The notes under the pieces were generated by a model, which saw only the letters and a program-made list of their open reading frames with translations, made no database searches and was not told where the DNA came from. A stretch of 64,000 nucleotides of DNA, taken from Armillaria gallica (Eukaryota > Basidiomycota > Agaricomycetes > Agaricales > Physalacriaceae). The DNA lies in NCBI GenBank assembly GCA_037576215.1, contig JBANDB010000001.1, positions 2,976,001-3,040,000 on the forward strand, read 5' to 3'. Shown here piece by piece: positions 37,006 through 47,304 of the stretch; positions within the stretch are counted from its first letter, which is position 1; every line of letters starts with the position of its first letter. A program made the position numbers and the translations under genes.

Positions 37006-38939
37006 ATGTCTACTTCTGCTGCTCAAACTATTCCATCTCTCATCTCCCTTGTCAAGCGTGCTGACGCCGTCTTGCAAGTCCCTCTCGAGCCTAACGTGCA
37101 ATCATTGTGTCGCACCACCTACTTTGACAAGGTGGCACACGTCAAGGTAAATTGCCGTGCTCCTGTGCGGGTTTTTGTGCTTTAATTGATGTTGAATAGT
37201 GCCAGGTGGAAGCATACTATCCATCCACTCTCAAGGAAGAATTCTTTAAGATGTTCAAAGCTGTCGTCGATGGCTGCGTCTCTAAGTTTAACTTCCATGA
37301 GACTTGGGACACCATGCTCAAGATCGAGTCCGACCGTCTCAAGTTTTCTGTTGGTGGACGATACTCTATCTCCGGCAACCAAATCTTGGACACTCTGGAG
37401 GTCCTTCCTCCCTTGCATTACCATATCAACGACGATATCCAGATGTCGTCTGCTCTGTTCACTCCCAATGTCGCTCCTTCTAAGGAAGTTCAGACTGCAC
37501 CTTTGTCTTCGGACACCGCATCTGCTTCTGCCTCTCAGGGTGCCGACTTGGTATTGGAGGAGGAAACTCCTGCTAGGGAAACTTGTGCCATGTCTCCTTC
37601 TACGGTCTCTTCTGCAGATTGGGTGGTACGCGCTTCGAATCAATTAAAGCCATAGCATCACATTAATTTGACTTGGTATGATCCAGATGCCATCTCCGGT
37701 TGTCGCTCCTTCCGGTGCCTTCATTGAGCAATTTGCTGAGAAAGAAGGTACCCTCAAGGACGCTGTTCAGATTGGCGAGAAGATCACCGATCTGTATCAC
37801 CGCTCTTTCAACAAGGCTGACCTCCAGTACGGCAACACGTTCTGCACTTATTGCTCTGGCACTCCTAGTCATCCCGCTCATCAATGTCCTGCTCGATCCG
37901 CCAAGGTAGGTTTTCTCTTAAAATCCACGTTTTCTTTTGTATTGACGTGAATCTAAGGCTGTTTGTCCTTGCGGGCCTTGCATTCTTGAGGGCACCAAGT
38001 GCACCTTTGCCGGGCTGTCTTCGATCTGCCATGCTTGCCACAAATCCGTGACTCGTCGCTGCATCGGAGGCCTTCCTGACCGACAAATCCTCTTGATGCC
38101 ATTCAAGGATCCTCATCTGGAGAACGATAAAAATATCCTCAATATTATTGATGAACTCATCAATGCTGACCCTTATGGAGCTAGTAAGTTCTTGTCTTCC
38201 ACGTTTTCTGGTCTGCGGTTACTAATTCCATGCATTTACAGATCCTTCACCCGACATTAGTGATGATCCTCATACAGAAGCCATCGTCCATAACGCTGCA
38301 GAGTTCGTTGGGGCGAACTATCAACAGTTCACTCTTCAGGGCGAGTCTATAGCCTCGTTGGTGAAGACGAAGGACTCTTTCTATCATCAGTTGGAGTCTA
38401 ACACCCGCAATCTCTATTTGCACTTGAAGATTCGCCACGTCCTCATCCAGCATTACCGTCTTGTGGCGGTTAAACTCGATGAGATGCGTGCTCAAGAGGA
38501 AGCGGAGGCTAGTACTGTGGCCAAGATGAGGACCGGCAATCACGCTACGTCTTCTTCTCGCAAAACCTATGTGCCTTGGTGGAGGAATAAGCACCAGCGT
38601 TCGGGTTGTGGCCACGGTAAGAAGAACCATTCGAAGAACAAGGGCAAGAAGGATGATCGGAAGGGTAAAGGTAAAGCTGAGGCTGCCCAGTACATTAAGG
38701 AATGTACTGGGTGGGGTTGCGACCATAATAACTGCGATTCTAACATGGAGACTCCAGACCCTGTTCCTGCTCTTTGCACTTGCCGTGGTTGGGGCAGTTG
38801 TGGTGAAGCTAACTGTCCTTCTAAAGGCAGCTGGACTCCGCCTCCCCAGGTATCCGTCGAGTACCAGGACGGTGTCCCCGGTAACTATGGAGGAAACTGG
38901 CAGAGCAAGGCGGGCTCCAGTCGTCATGGCCATTACTAG
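37006..38939 (+). CDS. Cys-rich protein of the Gypsy island (intact, antisense to gag-pol)
   Basis: ATG at 37006 (MSTSAAQTIPSLISLVKRADAV). Introns at about 37147-37200, 37625-37681, 37906-37958 and 38185-38240, all GT-AG, and no internal stop in five exons; TAG at 38939. Contents in order: a helical N-terminus with FFKMFKAVVDGC and KFSVGGRYSISG; a Cys/His cluster FCTYCSGTPSHPAHQCPA; a second cluster CPCGPCILEGTKC...CHACHKSVTRRC; a long helix; a Lys/Gly-rich tract (GHGKKNHSKNKGKKDDRKG); and a third cluster CTGWGCDHNNCD...CTCRGWGSCGEANC. It looks like a nucleic-acid- or metal-binding protein. I do not recognise the family. It is convergent with gag-pol (199 bp apart) and, unlike gag-pol, carries no CGA-to-TGA stop. 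Confidence 0.65.
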
Positions 38940-39011
38940 AGTTGCCGTGGTCATCTAGGTGGTTGTATTCAATTCGTACGGACAATTTCGCAGGGGTATA
39001 TTTTGAAAGAG

Positions 39012-39095
39012 TGTCGTGGGACCGGTATGGATATACCGGTCAGAATAATTAGCTATGAATGAATGTGTAGGGGCTCCAAAATGGAGCCCAATTAT
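39012..39095. terminator. Two hairpins between convergent ORFs
   Basis: Between the TAG at 38939 and the gag-pol TAA at 39138 lie two inverted repeats: GACCGGTAT...ATACCGGTC at about 39019-39041 and GGGCTCC-AAAAT-GGAGCCC at about 39070-39088. Their place in a 199-bp gap between convergent coding ends suggests 3'-end or RNA-structure roles. The second hairpin contains TGGAGCCC, the same octamer as the putative primer-binding site near 46459. Function is inferred. Confidence 0.4.
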
Positions 39096-39137
39096 TTATA
39101 TAAAATTTTTGGTTTTTGCCAATGTCTCGAGTGAAAA

Positions 39138-42100
39138 TTAAGCAAGTTCTGCTTCATTATGCGCTCCTTCTAGATCTGGGAGGTCGTCGAGCATACCATC
39201 ATCTGATGACGTGAAGAGATCATTGATCCATGCGGGTGGCACGTCAATGATTGCATTGATATCCGGTACGTCAATCTTTTTCCTGGTGAAGTATGGCAAT
39301 AGCCTAAATGCGGCAACTGGTCTTGCGAAGGTTGAACCGTCTAATTCACAAAGGAGATATGCACTGCCTTTATTCCTCCCCAAGATCACTAAGGGGCCCA
39401 AATATCTGGCATGCATTTTATGATTTAGAGCCTTCTCTATCTGTGTGTTGCGCATCAAAACTAAATCTCCCTTCTGGAAGTTGAAGTCTCTGATAGAGTA
39501 TTCATGGTCCTTCTCAAATTTAACTGTGGCATTCCTTCTAGCTTCGTAGACTTTAGACCTCAAACGCTCGAGATCTTGAGAATGTTTTTGAAGACTAATG
39601 GCTCGGCATGCAATTAATGACGTGGTACTGATGATATTGTCTAGTGGCGGCATCAACCATGTAGATTTGACTATGTCCATTGGAAGAAGGGGCTCTGTCC
39701 CGGTTGCGGCAAAATACGGTGAACAACCCATGCGTCTCCTGATCGTTATTTGGTCTGCCCAAAATATGGAATAGGTGTTTTGACTCCACTTCTTTTGATC
39801 ACCATCAGACACCTTAAACAGTCCTTGATGGACGTTGAAGTGTGGTCTTTCAGCAATTCCATTGGCTCTGGAGTTATAACCGGAGATACGAATGTGATTG
39901 ATATGGTACTTCTTGCTCAAATAATTGATTGCAGCAACAAAGGCAGATCTGTTGTTGGTAACGATCTCGACTAAGGATCCCCAATGGCATAAGATATCCT
40001 CAAAAATCCATTCTCCTAAAGTTCATGCTGTTTCTTTGCGCAAACAACGAAATTCTGGATAATGACTGAGCGAACATCTGCCTTGGACAATGTAACGGTA
40101 TTGTCCTGAAACTGGCATGATCATCGTGTCCATATACATCTTGGAAAACAAGGGAGCGGGGAGAGCGATGGTAGGTGGGATATAGATTTGTCGGGTTTGA
40201 CGGATTTGGCAGAGATGACATGTCCTTACAAACCAGGAAATATCATACTTCATATCTGGCCACCAATAACGTTCCTTGATTAGCGCGTGTGTCGCATAGA
40301 AGCCCTTGTGAGCAACGTCATCGTGGCAAGATGTCATCACTTGAATGTGATGTTCGGGGAACAAGACGAGCTGATGTCTCCCATCTACGTTTTTGCGCCA
40401 TAGCTTTCCTTGTCTCTCGAAGAAATGAATGGCATATTTCATGAATTTCGCATATGCAATATTGTCGAATCCTGCAGGTCTCTTGAAATATAGATGCCAT
40501 GGCAATAGGTGCATTAGCTGTTCATCTAGATGTTGCTGCTTTGCGGTACGAGGAACTGTCGAGTAAGGAATGATTTCCGTGGGATCTATGGCAACTTCTT
40601 GTTGGAGAACTTGAATTAACTTGATTGGCGAATTAACCGTAGGCGAAGTTGAATTAATAAAATGCATAAGCCTGTAATGAGTGTGTAAGAAGTCTTCCAT
40701 GCCATCTTCAGGCAGAGGAGGGTCTCCTAGTTGGGGTGGGCATCACGATAATCCATCTGGACCATGCTTGGAGCCTGGTACATGGACTAGAACGAAATGA
40801 AAAGATAAAATGCCAATAATCCATCGGTTAACTGCTGCTGAGGGTGCAATATCAGGGTTCTTGAGCATTCCCTTGATAGCACTCGTGTCTACTTCAACAA
40901 TAAATGTAGGAAGACCGATAAGATAAATTTTGCAATCTCCTAGGGTGCAGTATAGTCCAAATATCTCTTTCTTGGCTTGAGAATATCCGCACTCGCGTTC
41001 GTTAAGAGTGATTGAACCGAATCTAGCAAAATATCGAATCTTTGGATTGATGGGGTCGCACTGTGCTAGATAATATCCAACTGTGGCAGGTCCTGTATCA
41101 ACGGCAAGTATAACAGCTCCGGTTGACGTGTAACTGAGCGGCCTTAATGCCGGGCTGACTCTGACTGCGTCTTTAAGATCTTCTTGTGCGGAAATCTCTG
41201 CTGATTCGAATTTGAAAGGAAAGTCTTTTCTGAATAACTTGGTAATGGGTAGAGCTCGGGTTGCAAAATTATCGATGAATATTTGTAGGACTCTGATGGT
41301 ACCAATGAAGGCACGTGCGTCAGAGACGTCAATACAGGGTCCCCATCGGAGTATTGACGAGACAATACTTTTGAGAGGTAGTCGGCCAGCATATGTGCAT
41401 CTATGACCTAGCACGGTAATTTCGGCGCAGCAAAGGTAGGCTTTCTTACCTGAAAACGTGCCTCCACAATATTTCATGCATTGAACAATTCTGTTTAGGT
41501 TTTGGAAATGTTCCCAAACAAAACGTCGAATGCCAGCATTGAGAGGAATGGTTTTGTAGCCTCCTATGATTTCATATCGAGTTTCTGGTCCTCAAACTGG
41601 AACATCATTAATGTAAGGAATGGTGAACTCTGGGATTTCGGGTTGTAGAATGAAGGTAACGTCGTCATGGAATATTGGTATGGAATTGGTCCATCCCATG
41701 GGTAAGGTAACGAGTCGTAGTGCTCCATAAGGAGTCTGGAAGGTGGTGAGGTCATGAGATGACTCTGCCAATAGACATTCATCATATCCAACGAATAAGT
41801 CTAGAGTAGCACCCCATGCATGACCTGCGAAATGTTCTGCAAGAGGGTCTGTTGCCGGTGGTAATCCAGAATGAGCAATCGTAACTTCGTTCAACAGTTC
41901 TAAACTGTGAACTATGCGAAGACTTTTGCCATCTTTCTTTAAAACCATAAACCATCTTGAGCGGTAGGAAGAATTGGAAGGTTCATAAATGCCTGCGTCA
42001 ATCTTTGTTTTGATCATATGGCAAACTTCTGCATAAATGCCTGGAGGTATAGGCATATTTCGTAGAACCCAAGGGGTGTGTTCGACGACTGGAATATCGA

Positions 42101-45100
42101 TTGGCAGGAAGAAATCTTTACGAAAACTGCCTCTTTCTGAATCCTCCCATGTGAATGCTTTCTCCTGAACCGTCATGAAGTGATGCATAAGCTTCATTTC
42201 TTCTGGCCAAAGGAAACCATCATTATGGATGGAGTCGATGTACTCCTTGCATTCTTGGGTATAACGTTTGGTGGGAATAAAAGGGGGCGGTGTTGGAGAT
42301 AACGTAGGTATTTCGGCTAATGGGTCTCCTCGAATATTGCGAATGATACAGAATTTATCAGGCAAGGTTGCAAGTATGGGCTTCGTTTTTAAAGCTACCG
42401 GCTTGTACTTCTTGCCTGTGAAAACCGAGACTTTCTTAGAGAACCATGGCTCGTAGGATTGATCTCCAATAATATTAGAACCGTATAGACAATACATGTA
42501 ATCTTGGGGCTGGGAAACGGAACTGGAATCTGAGAAATCTTGAGGAATCTGAGTAGGAATAGAATATAACGGTAACAATTGTTCGTGATCTGTTGGTAAA
42601 GAGAATTCGGCATATGGGGTGGAACTGTACACGGTTTTGGTCGACCATAGTGATTGTGTAAACATAGTAGGTTGGATAGGGAATTTATTAGGGTTGCAGG
42701 CCGATAAATATTGGGTGGAAGCTTTTTCTGAGTCAAATTCGGAAGTGGATGCCATGTAGGCAATAATTTTAGGTTCTTGATTCGCGTCTAATTCAATGAT
42801 GAGGGCGATCTCCTCTATATCGTCATTGGGTTCTTCTAGTCAATTTTCCCAAGAAAATGGGACATGGTTAAGGATATGGGGATGACCACGAGGAATCGTT
42901 GGGATGGTGGCAGTCTTGCCAGTGTTCGGATCATGGATGGTAATGGTCTGGTTTTCATCTAAATAATTGCGAACAATGCTCTGAGTTAATGTGTCGAAGG
43001 GTCTGCTGAGCAAGATATCATATACAGATTGCCGAATGATGTGCACTTGCAAGTATAGCATGATATCTCCAAACAAAAATGCGACATTTCGTGCTAGACC
43101 CAAGGAATAATTCGTAGTTCCATTGGCCGACTGCATTTCCAATATAACTGTAGGATCATAGATCAACCCCAAGCACAAGCACACAGCTTCCAACATGGAG
43201 ATCACTTGTGATCCGGGATCAATGATGCACTCGACTTTGAGCTGATGATCCACCACTGGGACGATGGATCTTAATGAAATAGAATCTGCTGCGCATTTCA
43301 AGGGTCCAATCTTCTCCCCTTTCTTGATGCGAGCTTCATACAGGTCTGGGATGACTGACGATCCTGCCAGCGGTTCCTTCTGAACGTTACTGGTCTGCTC
43401 GAAAGTCTGCATGAAATTATCCAGCATGCTGTATAAAAGAGTGGAAGTTTTGCCGTTTTCATGGTCTTCTGGCGCCTTTACCGTGATCTCTACGGTTTCA
43501 GGTCTGGTAAACGGTAAAGCTACCTCCTTCTGGAACTGTTCCACAGTATTTGGCACTTTGCGCTTCGTGTTATCCTCCTTAATCATTTCCCTGATTGCTG
43601 GTGATAAAGAATATAACTCTTGATGCGACAATGTGATCGTGGAGTCAAGCACACGCTCGTAGACTTCTCACGCAACATGCAAACCTTCTATCGGCGCCCG
43701 CGTCCTATAAGCAGGTTCATTATCTTTGAGACGCTTGCGGACATCTGGCTTTGCACCCACATTACGAACTGCTGGCGGTGCGTAATTGGCTGGCTTTGCT
43801 GTGGCAAATGGATGAATATCTTCGGGGATGAGTTGAGCTACATGCTCCTTGGCTGGCGCATGCTCGGGTACTGCCATGACAGTCTTGGATGAATCTTGTC
43901 GTGAAGTAGCAGGTGGCGCATAAGATGGAAACTTGGAACGAATATTCTGACCATTGCCATGAACTACTGTCTTAGCTTTCTCGAATTGACGTGGAGAATA
44001 AGACTCTATGATGGCTGTGGCAATTTCGTCGTCTTTCTTCGTCTGAGGGGGTATGGCAATATCGTCTTCGTCGTCTGAATATTCGACTAAGTCGGGCATG
44101 CCATCATAATCTGGGGTAAGATCTTGATCGAAGTGATTGCGAATCTTAGGTACGGCAACCTCCTGCTCATCATCAAGCACTGCTTCTTCAGCGGCCTTCT
44201 GACTAGTACAAGTTTGTCGACCCACTGCCTTAGTAGGTTCTTGCAGAACAGCGGCCTCCACTTTTGCTACGGGAGCTGCCTTCTTGGTTGGTCTGCGTTT
44301 AAGGTGGGGAACCTCGACTATGACTTGGCGAATCATAGTATCCGTAGTATCTGCGATATTCGGATTAGAAGAGTCTTCTTCGGCAACATGGATGAACTGT
44401 TTGATGCCCTGGATCTCTTTTCCAATAGCTTCGGATTTGGCAATGAGCGCCTCGAGGCGTTGACGTGCATCAATCCCAGAAACAGGCGCACTAAGTGACT
44501 GAGCGTCTGCATTAACTGGTGAAGAACATTGCCGGCTAAGATGTGGAACTGGCTCGACAATGGCATTCATCAACTGATTGACGATGCTGATCTGTCCTGG
44601 GTTCTGATGGTGCCATTCCTCAATGCAATCTTTGAGCCAAGTGCCTTGGAGACCTCTAGGGACCCAAGCACCAGTAGACAGAACGATCTTCCCATCTATA
44701 TTGCGCCTGCACTTCCCTTCTTTAATCATCTCCTCGACTTTGAGACATTCTTGAATAAAATGACCAATTTCACCGCAGAAACTGCAATTTTGGCCAGTTG
44801 CCATATTAGCATAACTGCTCTGCTGCAGTGGACCTGACGAAAATGATCGTTGCTGAGCTTTTTGGAATCGATCATTCGAGTTTAGCTGCAATAACGTCTC
44901 GCCAAGTTTAATGAGCTGATTAATATGCTCCATCTTGACTTGGGGTTCCACAGGTTCTTCTTTGATGTGAACGATTGGCTGAGGTTGCAAAACTGGACCG
45001 GGATACGGCATCTCGGAAGGTCTGGCTGGACCAGTGTCATGAAAACTCTGAGTGGGCATACTGCTAAGAATGCTTTCTCCTTTATTCGTGCCTTGTAGAA

Positions 45101-46214
45101 CGAACTGAGCGGCTGCATAAATATCGCTGAGGTCGTAAGAGTCTGCTGGATGATGGTCTGGTAATTTGATCTGGAGTCGATGGGCAATGGCATCCCAAAC
45201 ATGGTTAGGAAAGCCTTTGCTGAACATATTGCCGGTCTCATGGTTCAACAAACGATTATTCATGACCAAATGCTTTACTTTGGGGTAGAACTCTCGATAA
45301 AACGCTCCTAGGTCTGCGAGATTATCAACTTCTCACGCATATTTTCCAATGACGCGCTCGAGGTCGTGTCTCTTGTATTTACGAGTGGTACTAGCGTCTG
45401 GATACTGAGCAACTACGGCATCCTTGAAATTTTTGTAGGTTTTGCTGGCATCACTATACTTGGGCAAGCTCTCCCAAAATTCGGAGATGACGAGACCAGG
45501 ATAATAGATAAACCACTTCTTTTTATCGGCGTCTGCGTTTATGCTATGACGGGTGAAAAGGCCTTCGATATCACTGATATAACGTGTCAATTCGTGTCCA
45601 GGACTAATTTCATCAATGATATTCAGAGTGCTCTTCTCCTTTCGGAACGGCATAGATGCTGCTGCCATGGCTGCGGGTTGCTGGACTGGCTGTTGAACTG
45701 GAGGTTGTACTGGGGGCTGTACAGGTGGTTGTGCACTGGATTGCGCTACAGGAGCTGGTTGTTGATTCAGATTGACTGGTGGTAAAATGGGGAAAATGGG
45801 AAAATAAGAGGTGGAAGCCTCTGCCGGTGGATCAAAAGTAAGACTTTGTTTGAAGGACTCGTCCTTGATATCAAAGTTTATGGTGGTAGCAGAATCTGGT
45901 ACTAATTTGTCACTAGATTCGATGGATTCTTCTTGTCGATAATCAGTGAACGAGGTGGATTCTACGTGGTAGCCTCCGAAAGCTTGTCCAGAATAAGGGG
46001 TGCTGGGGGCTGTTCCGTAGTTTGAACCAAAGAGTTCTGTGGTAACTTCGGTTTCTTCGTTGTCTTCTGGTCCAGAAAACAATAAGTTCTCTCTTTCAGA
46101 GATGTCTAATTCTTCGGGAAATGTGGATGTGGGAGATTCAACAAAAGACCCAGGAATGGGACTACGCAGGGAGTCTGGTAACGGGGTTTCTGTAGCGAGC
46201 GTCGAAGATGACAC
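39138..46214 (-). pseudogene. Ty3/Gypsy gag-pol polyprotein, one frame with six TGA stops
   Basis: A single frame of 2359 codons from ATG 46214 to TAA 39138. Gag: helical region ending KYKRHDLERVIGKYA, zinc knuckle CSFCGEIGHFIQEC. Protease: IIDPGSQVISM. Reverse transcriptase: MIKTKIDAGIYEPSNSSYRS, WFMVLKKDGKSLRIVHSLELLN, LDLFVGYDECLL, FQTPYGALRLVTLPMGWTNS, and YINDV where YIDDV is expected. RNase H: AVDTGPATVGYYL, FVLVHVPGSKHGPDGLS. Integrase: H-x-H/C-x2-C zinc site (HKGFYATH, CHLCQ), MDTMIM, IVTNNRSAF where IVTDNGSAF is expected, SRANGIAERPHFNV. Stops at 45333, 43668, 42840, 41592, 40743 and 40023 (last base) are all TGA in the same frame. Two catalytic Asp are Asn. Inactive copy. Confidence 0.92.
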
Positions 46215-46438
46215 TTCAGATGATGCTAAATGGGCTGTAGATTCTTGTAACTGAAGACATGCAGAGGTATTTCGAAGGCCTCTGCCCTGAACGGGGATGT
46301 AAGGTGTTTTACGTTCGAATTTTCGTGAAATGGTGAAGAATTCGGGTTCACAGCAAGTATAAGCTTGCTATGAAGGGTGAATTAAAAGGTGATAGGCATA
46401 TATAAACGCAATCAAAGAATTGATCTGGGATGTGAACT

Positions 46439-46464
46439 GATCCCCTCGTGGTGGGCTCCAGAAA
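46439..46464 (-). promoter_or_regulatory. Putative primer-binding site of the Gypsy element
   Basis: On the - strand the LTR end CCCATCA is followed after four bases by TGGAGCCCACCACGAGGGGA (about 46460 down to 46441). TGG complementary to a tRNA CCA end, a few bases inside the 5' LTR, is the expected primer-binding site. I cannot name the tRNA without a search. Confidence 0.55.
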
Positions 46465-46605
46465 TGATGGGCCTAAGACTTCCGTGGCAACGGCAACACC
46501 AACTCGGAATGAGCTTGGTTAATTAACGCAGTGGCATGGCAATCAAGGCAATTGTGTGTGCAAGTGGTTCGGGGCACCTCCGTGCAGTAGAACAATTTCT
46601 CTATA
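46465..46605 (-). repeat. Candidate 5' LTR (141-bp terminal repeat, right copy)
   Basis: Same 141 bp as 29616-29756, in the same orientation, 250 bp upstream of the gag-pol ATG, and adjoining the primer-binding-site motif, so its role as 5' LTR is well placed. The distance to the left copy would make the element about 17 kb, far longer than a normal 6-8 kb Gypsy element. The excess is the two antisense genes, the 1.48-kb LTR-like repeat and spacers. Confidence 0.6.
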
Positions 46606-46718
46606 CGGAGCCCTAGGCGTAGATCTGAGGCAAATAGAGCCCACTCTAGCAAGGCAAAGCTGATTCATTTTTTCCCTGTGTAGCAGGACCCCTCTACAAC
46701 CTCATAACAAAGCAGTGC

Positions 46719-47215
46719 ATGCTCCTGTACCGGAAACTGTTACATAATCATTCCAGGCAACCATTCGGCACCTCTTCACCCTTATATCGTGGCCCTACGT
46801 TGCCTGCCGCCCTCCCGACCACTGCTACGACGCTTTTAGCACAGCCACCACCTAAAATGGGTTCTGGCACACTTCAGCATCCGTACAATTTCGACAACAA
46901 CCGAATGTCCATTGCATCGGCCGGCATTGCGTACATGCTGCACCTGTCCGACCGTCATTCTCCCGCCGTCCCGCTCATCGTCATTCACAGTGGGTGCACA
47001 TCCCAACAAACATGCCACATTTTGTGGCAAGGCCATGCTTATAACAACTCAATTCATATCTGATACAGGTGTCATGTACACGTCTTACAAGCGCAGGGTA
47101 CTGCGCCTGAAAACAATTTTCCAAGAAATCAAGTTCAACTTGGTCACGTGCCTCCGGCTGTCACTATCAGCGAAATCGTCTTCCCATTCCAAGTCATCGC
47201 AGGTAAGTCCATATA
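46719..47215 (+). CDS. Uncharacterised small protein, tentative
   Basis: Frame with Pro-rich lead (LLAQPPPKMGSGTLQHPYNF) and NRMSIASAGIAYMLHLSD; a second piece after about 47100 reads QVQLGHVPPAVTISEIVFPFQ before a GT at about 47203. Exon joins are uncertain and frames change between the pieces. Similar Pro-rich/MGSG-type proteins accompany transposon-linked genes in agarics as far as I recall; no function can be given. Confidence 0.3.
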
Positions 47216-47304
47216 TAACTGTATATTAGCACTGCATATTGACATGTCCTCTCTATACAGCTATATATGGTGTATTTACGACTCCCAGTCGACGCATAGA
47301 ACTC

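Noticed and set aside
39138..46214. TGA as a recoded codon or programmed readthrough in gag-pol
   Set aside because: Six scattered sites with Arg-fitting contexts, two lost catalytic residues and the same lesion in unrelated genes point to mutation; no conserved readthrough context is shared by the six sites.
29616..46605. Firm claim that the 141-bp repeats bound a single insertion
   Set aside because: No target-site duplication was found (AGCGA left; CGGAG or ATTTC right), and similarity runs about 11 bp past the expected CA end, so the pairing is left as a candidate.
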